NCBI GenBank assembly: GCA_001687465.1
Contig: LVLI01000918.1
Span: 1 to 43,712 of the forward strand
Source of the DNA: Halocafeteria seosinensis
Taxonomy: Eukaryota; Sar; Bigyra; Bicosoecida
Length of the DNA: 43,712 nt
Direction of reading: 5' to 3'
The position numbers and the translations under genes were made by a program. The stretch's first letter is position 1. The number at the start of each line of letters is the position of its first letter. The notes below the pieces were generated by a model. It did not search any database. It worked only from the letters and a program-made list of their open reading frames with translations, and had not been told where the DNA came from. Shown here in pieces: positions 1 through 10,380 of the stretch.

Positions 1-300
1 AACGCGGCCAACTTGCCATTCCTCTCCAGCAAAACCTTAGCGACGTACTCCATCTGGAAAATTGCAGGCCCCACCGGCACTCCAAGTACCTTAATACCAT
101 GCCCAGGCTGTTTGGCGTCAGCTACGGTGTCCTGCCCCAGAATGTCTATCCAATTATCACCAGACTCATCCTCAGGGAGGATCAACTGGGTCTTTTAGAG
201 CTTGCGCTGAGTCAGTATGTTTGCGTTCTTCGGGAAAGGTTGAGTTGTGGCTTGATGCATGCTAACAGCAACTTGGCTCATCGGTGGTTGCACCTTGTGT
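1..300 (-). mobile_element. LINE-type reverse transcriptase fragment, decayed
   Basis: Read on the minus strand, bases 205 to 1 give a continuous peptide containing KTQLILPEDESG and then HGIKVLGVPVGP and FQMEYVAKVLLERNGKLAA. A 'K.LGVP.G...F..EY' block followed by a helical stretch is typical of the part of non-LTR retrotransposon reverse transcriptases just after the catalytic core. The frame is open back to about base 300 except for one in-frame stop just before KTQLIL, so the copy is dead. The window edge cuts it. A second copy of the same region lies head-to-head at 705-889, and the 196-300 part recurs at 27799-27905. The family assignment rests on motif appearance only. Confidence 0.6.
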
Positions 301-676
301 TACCGGTAGCTAGTGGTGGAGTAGGTGGATAATACAGTAGTGGTTCCTTTAAAAGAAAATAAATACACAAACAAGCAGTATGGGTAAGCGTAAAAGTTAC
401 TGCGGAGCTGCATCGACCCAATAGCTAAGGCACAAGTACCTTTGGCAGATGCGCAGCTCAGAACTGTCTGTATGGGAACAAAAGCGTCGTCTGCCAGAGC
501 TGGCTCTGATGCATGAGAAGGCATCCTATTTTCAAGTGACAGAGGAGAATTAGGCTGAGTAAACACGGAGTACGAGTATACGAGACTTTGGATTCAGGGA
601 ACATGTCCTACCCCTTGTTACCCCGACTGAAAGTCCTTGTTTGATTCATTACATGAGCTTCAGTACATCTTGAGGT

Positions 677-889
677 TTGGCGCTCACTGATGCTTACAAC
701 CGCTGTGAAGTACCAGTGGGGACTGAGAATTTCCAGATGGAGTACGTTGACAACATTTTGCTGGAGAGGAATGGGAAGTTTGCCGCGTGGGAGAATGCTG
801 CAGTGCACAACGTGCCTCCGCAGGCTGTCTTGTGCTTTGTCGCCAACTGTCTGTCCCGGCAGCCCAATTGTATCAGAGTCACCAGATAA
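677..889 (+). mobile_element. Second copy of the LINE-type reverse transcriptase fragment
   Basis: The plus-strand reading contains VPVGTENFQMEYVDNILLER, then NGKFAAWENAAVHNVPPQAV and LCFVANCLSRQPNC. The first part matches the minus-strand peptide at 1-75 with a few changes, so the two are diverged copies in opposite orientation. The extension with a conserved 'QA...C.A.C..R' run resembles the thumb region of LINE reverse transcriptases. No catalytic motif is present and the frame ends at a stop at 887-889. It is a truncated pseudo-copy, not a gene. Confidence 0.6.
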
Positions 890-899
890 AACGAAATCT

Positions 900-1095
900 G
901 TTTGTGGATGAAAATAATAATTTAATCCATTGGATCATTATAACTATCATCATCATCTTCTTCTTCGGAAGGTTCTAATTGAGTCTTGGATAATAATCTT
1001 AAAATCATAATTTCCTTTATTCATAATTAAATATTCAAATCTATATGATCCGAAATATCTACAATTGCGGGTTTTGGATCCCCCTTTTACACAAA
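900..1095. other. AT-rich island of foreign composition, possible organelle insert
   Basis: About 190 bases are far richer in A and T than either flank. On the minus strand one frame ends in a plausible acidic protein tail, LSKTQLEPSEEEDDDDSYND then PMD and a stop at about 919-921. The neighbouring frame upstream reads FGSYRFEYLIMNKGNYDFKI. Together they look like the 3' end of an AT-rich gene carrying a frameshift. Composition suggests plastid or mitochondrial DNA transferred to the nucleus, but I cannot name the gene. It sits directly beside the reverse-transcriptase fragment. Confidence 0.35.
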
Positions 1096-2996
1096 ATTTT
1101 TCTTAGTGGCTCCGTTGCGCGAGACCCGATGTTCAGCGGAGAAATCTAAAACAGCAGACCCTGAGACTGACCAATTCAATGTGACCCCTTTCTTTGGATT
1201 ACTGTACCTGTGTTGTGGTATGTGTAGTAGTCTGTCTCGACGATCAAATATTAGACACTGCCTATTAATGCACCCCCGAGTGTATTGTGCTGATTGCTGT
1301 AGCGGTTTTGCACTTCAACATGGATGCACTGAAAATATTCTCCCCTCGAAAACCGTATCCCTGGCGGTGTTCTAACCAAGGTAGTCACAGAAGTCAAAAC
1401 CTAATGGCAGCGTATTCAAACCGGAGCTTGTCGAGAGAGTTTAGACGATAAAAATTTCGATCCTGATTATTACAGTGTTTTCGGAGATTGAGTCAACCGG
1501 TTACCCGCTCTGTTAGTAGTCATTGTGTCGCATTAGATATATCAACACTATTTTCAGGCCCATCCACGCCTGTATAATCCTCATAGCACGCAGAATACTC
1601 TGGTTATGCGAGAACTGATGTCAAAGTCCAAATGGACGAAGTGAGAAGAACTTTGTTTTAAAAAGATAGCAGCTATGGAGAGGCGTGCGGTCTTAATCGC
1701 CCATCTCAGTAAAGTAGCAATGCTCGCTTTCCTGTGTCTCATCTGATACCCATCCAGACTCACAGTAAGTTGCACCCACCGTGCTGCCGGCCTGCATCAC
1801 CAGCACGATGTGCAAGTAAGAGATGGTCTTCGACAACTTTCCCAGTAGCTTCGCGATGTACGTACTCCAAAACAGCCATGAGAACGGAGAACATTCACGC
1901 TCTCCATGGAGATCTACACCAATGCAATCCAAACATACCATACCACCTACCTCCTGTACTAGAGAAAATATGTACCGGAACAGCTCCAACAAAAAAGTTC
2001 CCTGGCGTCTCCACCACTTACAGCAGAAGCCTCTTTGCAGTCTATGACGGTGACTCCAATGGGAACTGACTGTCCTCACTTATTCTATGGAGAGTCTAGG
2101 AACTCATCTCCGCCCTTCCGTCCAGTTTGTTTTCTAGTGGGGTTACGCTCCTGAAGGATTCCCTTCGAACGAAATGTACTGTAAGTTGTTCTCCTTTGGG
2201 TAGATCTGTGTACCGCAATGTGTTTCTTTGACAGTTGTTTAAGCCAGGGGCAAATCTGCACAACGTTGGCGAAAGCCATAAAGTCCACCGGAATGGTCCC
2301 ACATGTGGAGTCCAGTTGCAGCTCTACGAAGCCTCTTGAAATCCAGACGTTGGGCTCTCCTCGCACATGACGATTGTCGAATCCCAAGGATGCTTGTTTT
2401 CGACGTTCTGTGTGGTTTCAGAAATGAGGGAAATGGGAATGGATGAGCCCATGTAGGGTAAACGTGTCTTTCAAGGTTCAAAGCAAGAGAGCTCGCCTCC
2501 CACCAAGCGTCCATTGACAGCCAAGATGCATTCACCACAGAATGGTACCCTCAAATAATGGCCACTGCTCCCAAAAAACAGGTGTTGTGCCCTACAAACC
2601 ACCATTACATGTGCGTCTGCGACTACGAGTCGACTGTCTTTAGGATACGCTGGCTCTCTCGTGCCAAGTGGGCATGGGGCGTAACCAGGCTGACGACGTT
2701 GGGGATTGTCGGTGTCGCATACTACTCCTTGGCTGTGCGATTCGCCTGAACAGAAAAGAGGTGGACTCAATCGGTTCTCCTTTTGCCATACTCTTTCCGG
2801 AACGTCACATCAGTTTCTCTTTGTTTTACGGACGTACGTACGTACAGAGTGTTGGCGGACGAAGTGCCCTTTCGGCCCCGCACCGGCTCTTTCACCAACT
2901 GCCTGAGTCCGGGCCGGGCCCTCTGCCGGGACACCGGGAATCGATCACCCTGGGGTCAACAACAAGGTTTTTCTCGCCGGCCTGAGACGGACGAGT
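1096..2996. other. Stretch without recognisable gene
   Basis: Short overlapping open frames occur on both strands, the longest 128 codons on the minus strand at 1693-2079. None shows a recognisable domain, and no pair joins at consensus splice sites into anything I recognise. Given the retroelement fragments to the left, this is probably decayed mobile DNA plus the upstream region of the FHA/F-box gene. A short GTAC repeat (acgtacgtacgtac) lies near 2832-2846. Confidence 0.5.
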
Positions 2997-5900
2997 ATGC
3001 AACAAGCACAATCCCCTTCGGAATTGTTGCAGCATGGTGTATCGACGGATTCGTCAACGCGACTCCGGCGACGGCACGACCCACTTGGACGATTACAGCC
3101 TCAGCCGCATGGGTTTACCATGGAAGGCAGACGGAGTACGGCAAACGAGCAGTGTCATCTACATTGCTCCACGTGTGAGCAGCAAACGCTATTTCGGTCT
3201 CATCTACCGGAATCTGGAGCTTTTAGTGTGGGAAGCAATGAGCTGAAGTCATGTAATAGCTTGCTCTTGCTGCCTTGCACCCACGTCGGCCGAGCTGGTA
3301 AGCAACAACAACTGACAGCGTGTGTGAGTATTCTTTACGTCGTTGAGGCATGAATTTTCCTTCTTTGTGTGTGTCTCTGGAGACAGTGCTTGTGCCTGCT
3401 AATGGGGATACAATTAACGTTGGAAGAGGCACGAATACTCATATAACTAACTTACACATCAGCCGAGTACAAATCACCTTGAAGCTGACTGTCTTGGACC
3501 CCGAGGGACGCCGAAGCCTAGTTATGACCAATGTATGGTTACGTCTTAGGAGGCTTTTTGTTTGATATAATGTATCGTTATCTATATTGAACTGGTGGTG
3601 CAGAGAGGCAAGAATTCATGCCGAGTATTGAGTCCTAGACGACTCGCTCAAGCACGAGTTAGCTCGGGAACGACATGCCGGCTTCTTCCAGGAGATGTGA
3701 TAGAGCTGCAATACGACCAACAAGGATCTCATGCTTTCGCTGTATGTGCAGAACGCTTTTATTTATCAGTAGCTGTCCTGATGGAGAATATGGGTTTCTT
3801 CTTCCCTGTCATGCAGGTAGTTGAAGCACCGTTCGACGGATCACCGCGGCTGAGAAGTATGCCACTGGGGAGCAAAGCACCTGCAGAAAGTCTACCGGGA
3901 ACTCTGGATCCATTTGCTAGCCAAGATGGAGGTGAAATTTCGAGGGGGAACCAGCTAGAGGATACTTACACTGCGATCGTTCGCCAGAGCGTGTCTTTCT
4001 TGAATCCGATGGTCGAGGGCCAGCTTTCGTCGTCATTGGCCTCCGTAGAAAAACTACTGTTGTCCACGTCCTCTATGAGCTATGGCCTTCGGAATATTTT
4101 ATTAGGCCAATCCAAAGTGAATTCTTTGCCCAGTCAACTGCCTCGCTCCAATTCCTCGCAGCAGGGATACGAACCGGTCTCCCGCCTGGAAGAAGTCAAT
4201 TTACTGTCCAACGAGCAGGTCGCGAGATCCATAGACGTTATACTCAGAAGTGTTCATAAGGCCGTCGATGCATCACACAGCTCAACCCGTTCTTTAGATT
4301 CTGCTACGTACACTACTGGAAAGAGAAAAGCCGAAAATCGGCCGGAATCGGTGGACCCGTATGTTGCGCTGGACCCCAAGCGACGAAGAACTGGGCAAAA
4401 CTCAAAGTTTGCGAGGAAGAGCTCTCACATTAGCTGTCTACCTCCCGAAGTATTGAGAACAGTGTTTTCATTCTTGAATTTTCATGAGGCCGTTCGATGC
4501 AGCCGTACTTGTCACTCATGGTACAGCGGGACTTTCTCCTCTTCGAGTCACAAGGAAGTCGATTTGTCTCAATATTTTGCAGGAACCCTGACTCCTAACT
4601 ATGACATTTTCATGAAAATATGTAAACGTATCAATCCGCAGTTGCGCACCTTGTCTCTAGCGAACTGTAAATGGGTATGTACAGGTGATATTCTGTGTCT
4701 GCTTGGTCTGCCGGTTGGTGCATCGTTCCGCGGTAGTCAAGGAAGAGCGAATGGGGAAGCTGAAACACAAAGACTCCGATACCTGGAGTATTTCGTTGCT
4801 ATTACAACGGGGAAGGTCCTACCGAGAATGACGGGGAGGCAAATCAGCCAAGAGACCGATGGCGATAGCACTGAAAGTGACGGGTCCAGTGGGACAAGTG
4901 ATGTTGCAGAAGGTTCACGGCGAACCAGAAGGGGTAGGGCACTACGAGCGTCTCATCGAAGGGAACCAAGGGCCGATAGAGATTACGGGAACTACTCAAA
5001 TTTACCAGTTAGTGGACACACGTTAGCACGTGAGGAAGAAGCTATTCAGTACCGTAATGCGATGATGACTGTGAGACACAATGCTTCCCAACCAAATACA
5101 TGCCGCTATGACGAAGCGTGTAAGCTGAGAGGAGTGCTCGACCGAAACATAAGAAGTTATGGTGAGGGTGCTAAGAGAGCACTGCTAGAATTTAAGCGGG
5201 AAGCTGATGTAGAGCGAACTCACGGTGTTCCTGAGGGAGTTGACGTTAGTATACCAGAAACTGAGGAAGTGAAACAACAATACTTATTTTTGAAGAAGAT
5301 GTGTGAACTGAGTCCATCTGGTAGAGGAGCAGCCTATGCTAGTGTCTTGGAGGAAGGAGGCACTCTGGGGTACCGATATGTAAGTCCAGCTACGGACCTG
5401 TTGTTTCCATGGTATGCGATGGCGGAACTTGAACGAGCAGAGCGCATAAGCCGGGTTTTGTCAAGTGAACTCGAGCTCTCGGCCTCTTCGCGTTCTTCTG
5501 CAATGCGACGAACTGGTTGCAGCTGGATGAAAGCCGACGATATCGTTCCTGATACTTGTGACAACCATACATGTGTGTCTCACTTCTTACCAATACCAGC
5601 ACCCAAGCCTACGCCACCAGTAGGCTCTGTTGGTAGTGGTTTCCGAAGAGTTCCCGAACAGATGCCGGCGTATTTTGCTTCGTCGGTAGAGGCGCTGGAC
5701 TTGGAAGGTTGTCACCTCCTCCACTTAAGCAACATACCGCTTTTGCTGTGCTACTGTCCACAACTGCGGCGCTTGAGCCTTAAGTCATGTAACCAACTCA
5801 GCGAGAGAAGCCTTATTTGTGCAGTGAGGATGTTGGGATCCATTGAATCGCTTAACTTGGAATATCTACAAGCAGTATCTGACGATGTGCTGAGGACGAT

Positions 5901-6438
5901 TGGCTCATGTTGTCCTAATCTCAAGGAAATATGCCTGGCCGGCTGCCAAGACATTACAGATGACGGAGTTGAAGCTCTCCTGAAGGGATGCAGCGGGATC
6001 CGGAAACTTGGTGCCCGCGGTTGTCAGGAGTTGACAAATAGAACGCTGTACAACCTTGCTGCTGACTGTCCACACCTGGTTGTAGCGAACTTAAGCGGAA
6101 TTTCGTCCTTCACGGCCTATGGTCTGAGTGCGTTGGTGACGGAATGCCTTACCTTACGAGAAGTCCGTATTGACATGTGGCACTATCAGCAGCCACCCGA
6201 GATTCAGCAGAATGATCCTCGACCAGGAAGCACTGAAGACACCTCGGGGGAAGTGCCGACACAGCGCCGATCTTACCGCTCCATGCCTTCGTTAAAAAAT
6301 GCGCTAAGCTACTTGAAGGCAGTTATTCCTGAAGAAGATAATAGAAGGGCCAAGATACTCACATTAAAAGGTGAAGTTGATCTGCGTTCCTCACACGGGG
6401 GCACGAAACACCACAGAGTCCTTTCCAGCAGCGTCTAG
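2997..6438 (+). CDS. FHA + F-box + leucine-rich-repeat protein (putative SCF adaptor)
   Basis: Three exons fit: 2997-3297, 3387-3532 and 3604-6438, with introns starting GTAAGC and GTATGG and ending CAG. They join in frame to about 1,093 residues. Residues about 85-210 form a forkhead-associated domain of the PNKP/aprataxin type: INVGRG, ISRVQ instead of SRxH, then TNRGKN and LLPGDVIEL, with the second junction falling inside RGKN. An F-box follows near residues 425-470 (LPPEVLRTVFSFLNFHEAV). From about 845 to 1006 there are leucine-rich repeats of the cysteine-containing F-box type (LRRLSLKSCNQLSERSL, LKEICLAGCQDITDDGVEAL). F-box proteins bind Skp1 and present targets to the SCF ubiquitin ligase, and FHA domains bind phosphothreonine. 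A phosphorylation-dependent substrate adaptor is therefore my inference. A long acidic/basic linker separates F-box and repeats. The start is uncertain: 2997 is the first ATG giving the complete FHA strand, and ATG 3350 would remove its beginning. Confidence 0.85.
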
Positions 6439-6662
6439 ACTACCCATTTGTGGTAGGACTGGAGTTCCACGCACTGCTCTGCTTTCAAAGAGTTGACCAA
6501 TTCGTCGGTACACTCATAAGCACACTCAAGATGCCTGTTTAGTTTTCTTTGAGCAAGTTGTCGACGTGCACGTATTAAGTCCCTGCAATGCGGATCAGCC
6601 CAAACTTCGGAGCGGGGAAGTTCGTCAACTCCGTGTCTGGCGTTCCTAGATGCCATCATCAT
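6435..6662 (-). other. Small open frame, possible conserved protein
   Basis: A 75-codon minus-strand frame starts MMMASRNARHGVDEL and contains CRDLIRARRQLAQRKLNRHL, then ECAYECTDEL and EQCVELQSYHKWVV. Its stop overlaps the stop of the F-box gene on the other strand. Four cysteines, including one CxxxC pair in a helical, charged context, resemble small mitochondrial intermembrane-space proteins in style only. It matches no family that I can name. It could equally be a chance frame over the 3' end of the neighbouring gene. Confidence 0.25.
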
Positions 6663-6860
6663 CTAGTAGATGGTAGAGTGCAGTCCGAATTGTAGGTTAT
6701 AGGTTGAAATTTAGGTATATACCGTTGCATGTGATCCCTAGTGAAGGAATAGACTTCTGGGGTGATTTTTTACTTCCTTCCTGTTTGTGTACATTTGCAA
6801 GACCGCGTGTTTTGTGTCTGTGTGTGCGACAGAACATTCCACAGTTAGTGCAGGCGAAAA

Positions 6861-8230
6861 ATGATGCAGTGTTTGAGTAGCCCCTCCATATTTGCGCGTA
6901 CATTGCGTGGGCTTTCTCAAGGTGCTTCGTACCCTTCGGCATTCGTGCGAGGGTTCTGTTCTTCAATGAGCGTCCACCAGTCTGAATCCGGGGGAGAACT
7001 CGCCGTTCCTGTGGATGTTCGGAAGCAGAATCACGCCCATTATATCACGTTCAATCGCCCCAAATCGCTCAATGCGTTGGATCTGGAGATGATCAAGACG
7101 CTGACTCCCCAGCTCGTGACGGTCAATAGTGATGAGGACACTGGGGTGGTGATCATGCAGGGTCATGGAGGGAAAGCCTTCTGCGCCGGAGGTGACATTC
7201 GGACGCTCTGGGATCATCGGGACCAGAAGGAAGGAACTCAAGTCCAAGAAGAGTTCTTTCGGAATGAGTATAGGCTTGATCATATGCTGGCGCGATCAAG
7301 CTCATTCAAACCATATGTATGCCTGTACAACGGGATCGTCATGGGAGGAGGCGTAGGGGTCAGCATTAATGCCCCCGTACGGCTTGCCACGGAATCCACA
7401 GTCTTTGCCATGCCTGAAACAGGGATTGGCTTTTTCCCCGATGTAGGCGGATCCTACTTCTTACCGCGCCTGCGTGGTGGGCTAGGCATGTACTTGGCGT
7501 TGACAGGGCATCGATTGAAAGGATATGACGCCGTTGCTGCTGGTGTTGCCACCCACTACGTAAAGCCTGACAAAGTGGATGAATTGCTCAAAGCTTTGGA
7601 ACAAGTGGGGCCTAGCCACTCAGACAACATTGACAGTATTGTGGATCGTTATGCAGACCAGACTGCTATGGCAACCGCTGCGAAATCCGACATCGTGCGT
7701 GCCCGTAGCCTCATCGATCACGCTTTCACCAAGGGGAGTGTGGAAGCGATTATGGCAGAATTAAACGAAATGAAGCAGTCCGATGATGAATTTACAGCAG
7801 AATGGGCTACCAAGACCATAAAGACATTAAACAAGATGTCCCCAACCAGTTTGAAAGTGACCCATGAACAATTAGAGCGTGGAAAGAATTTGACACTGGA
7901 TGAGTGCTACAAAATGGAACTGGCTTTGGCAACGAACTTTATGAGGGTAAGTTTTTCTGAGTGGTTGTGATTCATGACTCTGCAATAATTGCTTTGTATT
8001 GTTGTCATTTTTTGTGACAGGACAATGATTTCTACGAGGGTGTTAGAGCTACGCTGGTAGAGAAGGATTCTGAACCAAAGTGGATCCCTTCAACCCTGCA
8101 CGAAGTCGAGAAAGAGAAAGTTCAGAGCTATTTTGAGCTCCCCGAAGAGGTGGCCCCATTGGAACTTGAATCACCGACAAATCTAGTTCAAATGGGAGAC
8201 CTCTTTGGATCCAACGTTGATAGAGCCTAG
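6861..8230 (+). CDS. HIBCH: 3-hydroxyisobutyryl-CoA hydrolase, mitochondrial
   Basis: Two exons, 6861-7946 and 8021-8230, with an intron GTAAGT...GACAG in phase 0, give about 431 residues, the usual family length plus a presequence. The enzyme removes CoA from 3-hydroxyisobutyryl-CoA in valine breakdown. Crotonase-fold signatures are clear: ITFNRPKSLNALDLEM near the start, GHGGKAFCAGGDIRTLWD, NGIVMGGGVGVS (oxyanion hole) and FAMPETGIGFFPDVGGSYFL carrying the glutamate and aspartate typical of hydrolases. The second exon begins NDFYEGVRATLVEKDSEPKW, the hallmark C-terminal block of this subfamily. About 33 residues rich in Arg, Ser and Phe precede the domain and suggest mitochondrial import. 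It converges on the cyclophilin gene, with 144 bp between stops. Confidence 0.93.
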
Positions 8231-8374
8231 AAACAGCATAACGTCGCATTCGGTACCGACAAATACACAAAACCAGTGAGATGTCTATTTCATGAAAAAC
8301 TTAACAGCCAATGGTAAGAAATACCAACAAATCAATTGAGTGAAGTGCTAGATAGATAGCTTAAAAAGACATAT

Positions 8375-9227
8375 TTACAATTGACCGCAGTCAACGATCT
8401 TGACAGGGGCACGAGTGGCTCCACTGCGAGAACCCTGCTGTTCGATCTTCTTGACGACATCAATTCCTTCAATTACACGGCCAAAAACAGTATGCTTTCC
8501 ATCCAGCCAATCGCACTTATCCAGGGTGATGAAGAATTGGCTCCCGTTAGTGTTTGGTCCAGCATTGGCCATCGAGAGATCACCGGCACCGGTATGCGGT
8601 AGTTGGAAGTTCTCGTCATTGAATTTTCCTCCGTAAATGGACTCACCTCCAGTGCCATTTCCAGCCTGCGGTAACACATCTTGATAGGTTTATCCAGGGT
8701 TGATTCCAAACAAAGATGAAAAGCCTAAAACCTACGGTGAAGTCTCCACCTTGGCACATGAAGCCTGGGATCACTCTGTGGAATGCAGATCCCTTGAAGT
8801 GGAGAGGTACTCCGCTATTGCCAGTTCCCTTCTCCCCAGTGCACAAGCATCGGAAGTTTTCAGCTGTCCGGGGGACAACATCATCCCGCAGCTGTATGGA
8901 AGGAAAGAATACCGGATACGGCTTCCACCCCCGGAAAGATACTTTGGAACAGCTCGTTGCTTACCTCCATGGTGATCCTACCAACAGTTTCATCTGCACA
9001 ATAAGCAGACAACACAGTCATGGAGGGTAGGCTAAGTTCGATGCGCATACAACCACGTGAATGAAGGATGTGGAACAATGCCCCTCCCCCTAGAAAACGA
9101 CAAAAAGTATCGAGCAAGATTCTAAGGGGCTCCTCAAGAGGCACAAAAAAGGGTGGTGACAAAGCCGAAGTCTTCACAACTTACCTCCTCCAATGCTGAT
9201 GTCAAAAAATACTCTTGGTTTCGACAT
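8375..9227 (-). CDS. PPIA: Cyclophilin A-type peptidyl-prolyl cis-trans isomerase
   Basis: Four minus-strand exons, 9227-9185, 8993-8965, 8891-8736 and 8665-8375, join in frame to 172 residues, the size of a single-domain cytosolic cyclophilin. Introns start GTAAGT, GTAAGC and GTAGGT. The protein begins [14 protein letters not shown] and continues [20 protein letters not shown], then [12 protein letters not shown]. The active-site block [20 protein letters not shown] holds the catalytic arginine and the substrate-binding Phe, Met and Gln. Later come NGSQFFIT and [12 protein letters not shown], with the cyclosporin-contacting tryptophan present. The divergent loop [15 protein letters not shown] is of the long plant/fungal kind. 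Exon 2 is only 29 bp. Cyclophilins catalyse proline isomerisation as folding helpers. Confidence 0.95.
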
Positions 9228-10380
9228 GTTTGCGTTTCGTGCTGTCGCTTATTTCGGCTACCAAAGAATGTTTGGAACAGTAAAACCCTCTTTCCAATGT
9301 GTACGTATAAACCAATTCTTGGAAGATATTTCACTGAAGTTTCCCGAAAAGAGCCACTTCAGCGAACAAACAAAAGTGGGACTTGTTGACCAGATTATCT
9401 GGGTAATTTATCCAGATTCAGGAAGTCAGCCTGGCTCAGCCAGTGCCAGTGGCCCATTGGCAGTGGTGATAATGGCCAGGTCATTGATCACTGGCTTTGT
9501 TGACAAATTGCTGCCCACCTGGGCAAAGAAGTATTGGTCGTAGAGCAAGAAAGGGAATCTCTTTGTACTTCCGATGCAGGGCTGTTTGACTTCTGGTTTG
9601 TAATCAGCCATTGTCCCACTTCCTCTCCCTCGAGGACTACGAAATCACCTCAGCCCCAAAAGGAGGAAAACGTGGCAAGTGAATGCGGAGAACAGCCGCA
9701 GGAACCACTTGTCCGCTTGCCGCCTTCGGTATCATAAGTGGGGCATGTACCTAGTCTGCATCATCTTGTCTATGAGGCGTGAATCGCCGCATGATCAGCA
9801 TGTGGCGGGTAGCAGCTTAGCCTCAAATGGAACCGATACAACTTAATTACGCACAGCTCCAGATGGTGCCTGGGCCCTTGGGTTTTCTTAAAGTTCTCAT
9901 CACAACTACGTGGGCCGGGGAGAATACACTACACCAAGCACATTGACCACAACCGTTTAATTTGTAAGAGTAGCTGCTGCATCTCAGTAGAGGAGTCTGT
10001 TTATCAACATGAACACTTCTGAAGACCAGTGTAGAGTACGATGTGACCCGTGGGCCCGTTCTTTGGTTGAAGTTGCGAGCTTGCCGGAGACTGACACAGG
10101 ACGCATTTGCATTAGCATTGTTTTGTTGTCCATACGTGACTCTGTTGCCCCAAGGCCTTCTTGCATAGCTAGGACAGTGAGTAAAGGGGATAATGTAGCA
10201 GTTGGCGAGTCTTGAAAGAGGTTCTGTGCTGAATAGAGGGAAACAAAGAGGAGAGCCCCGTGTTGGCGAGGAATTTTTTCTGGGATTCAAATACGCGGAG
10301 ACCAGACAAGGGCTTTCTGAAGTTTGTATACGCTGTCTATTGGATACTTTTGTCTCAACAGAACAGTGGTGGTATAGACT
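9228..10380. other. Intergenic region with one possible retroelement scrap
   Basis: There is no gene I can support between the cyclophilin start and the RRN3 start, which diverge. A 61-codon minus-strand frame at 9426-9611 contains STKPVINDLAIITTANGPLA, which faintly resembles the strand that follows the catalytic site in copia-type retroelement proteases, but no catalytic aspartate motif is visible. The forward strand of the same stretch has several CAGTGG/CCACTGG-like words. Promoters of both genes presumably lie here; I see no clear motif. Confidence 0.35.

Noticed and set aside
1693-2387. Minus-strand frames considered as retroelement protease or integrase
   Set aside because: A phrase like QLDSTCGTIPVD looked protease-like, but the D-S/T-G triad is interrupted and neighbouring frames show no retroelement motif.
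3350-3565. ATG 3350 as the start of the FHA/F-box gene
   Set aside because: It would remove the first strand of the FHA domain, while the exon ending at 3297 supplies residues resembling PNKP and joins in the right phase. Kept as a lesser alternative.
9426-9611. Possible copia-type protease fragment
   Set aside because: The ITTANGPLA strand is suggestive, but there is no catalytic aspartate motif or flanking Gag/integrase, so I list it only as a note within the intergenic entry.
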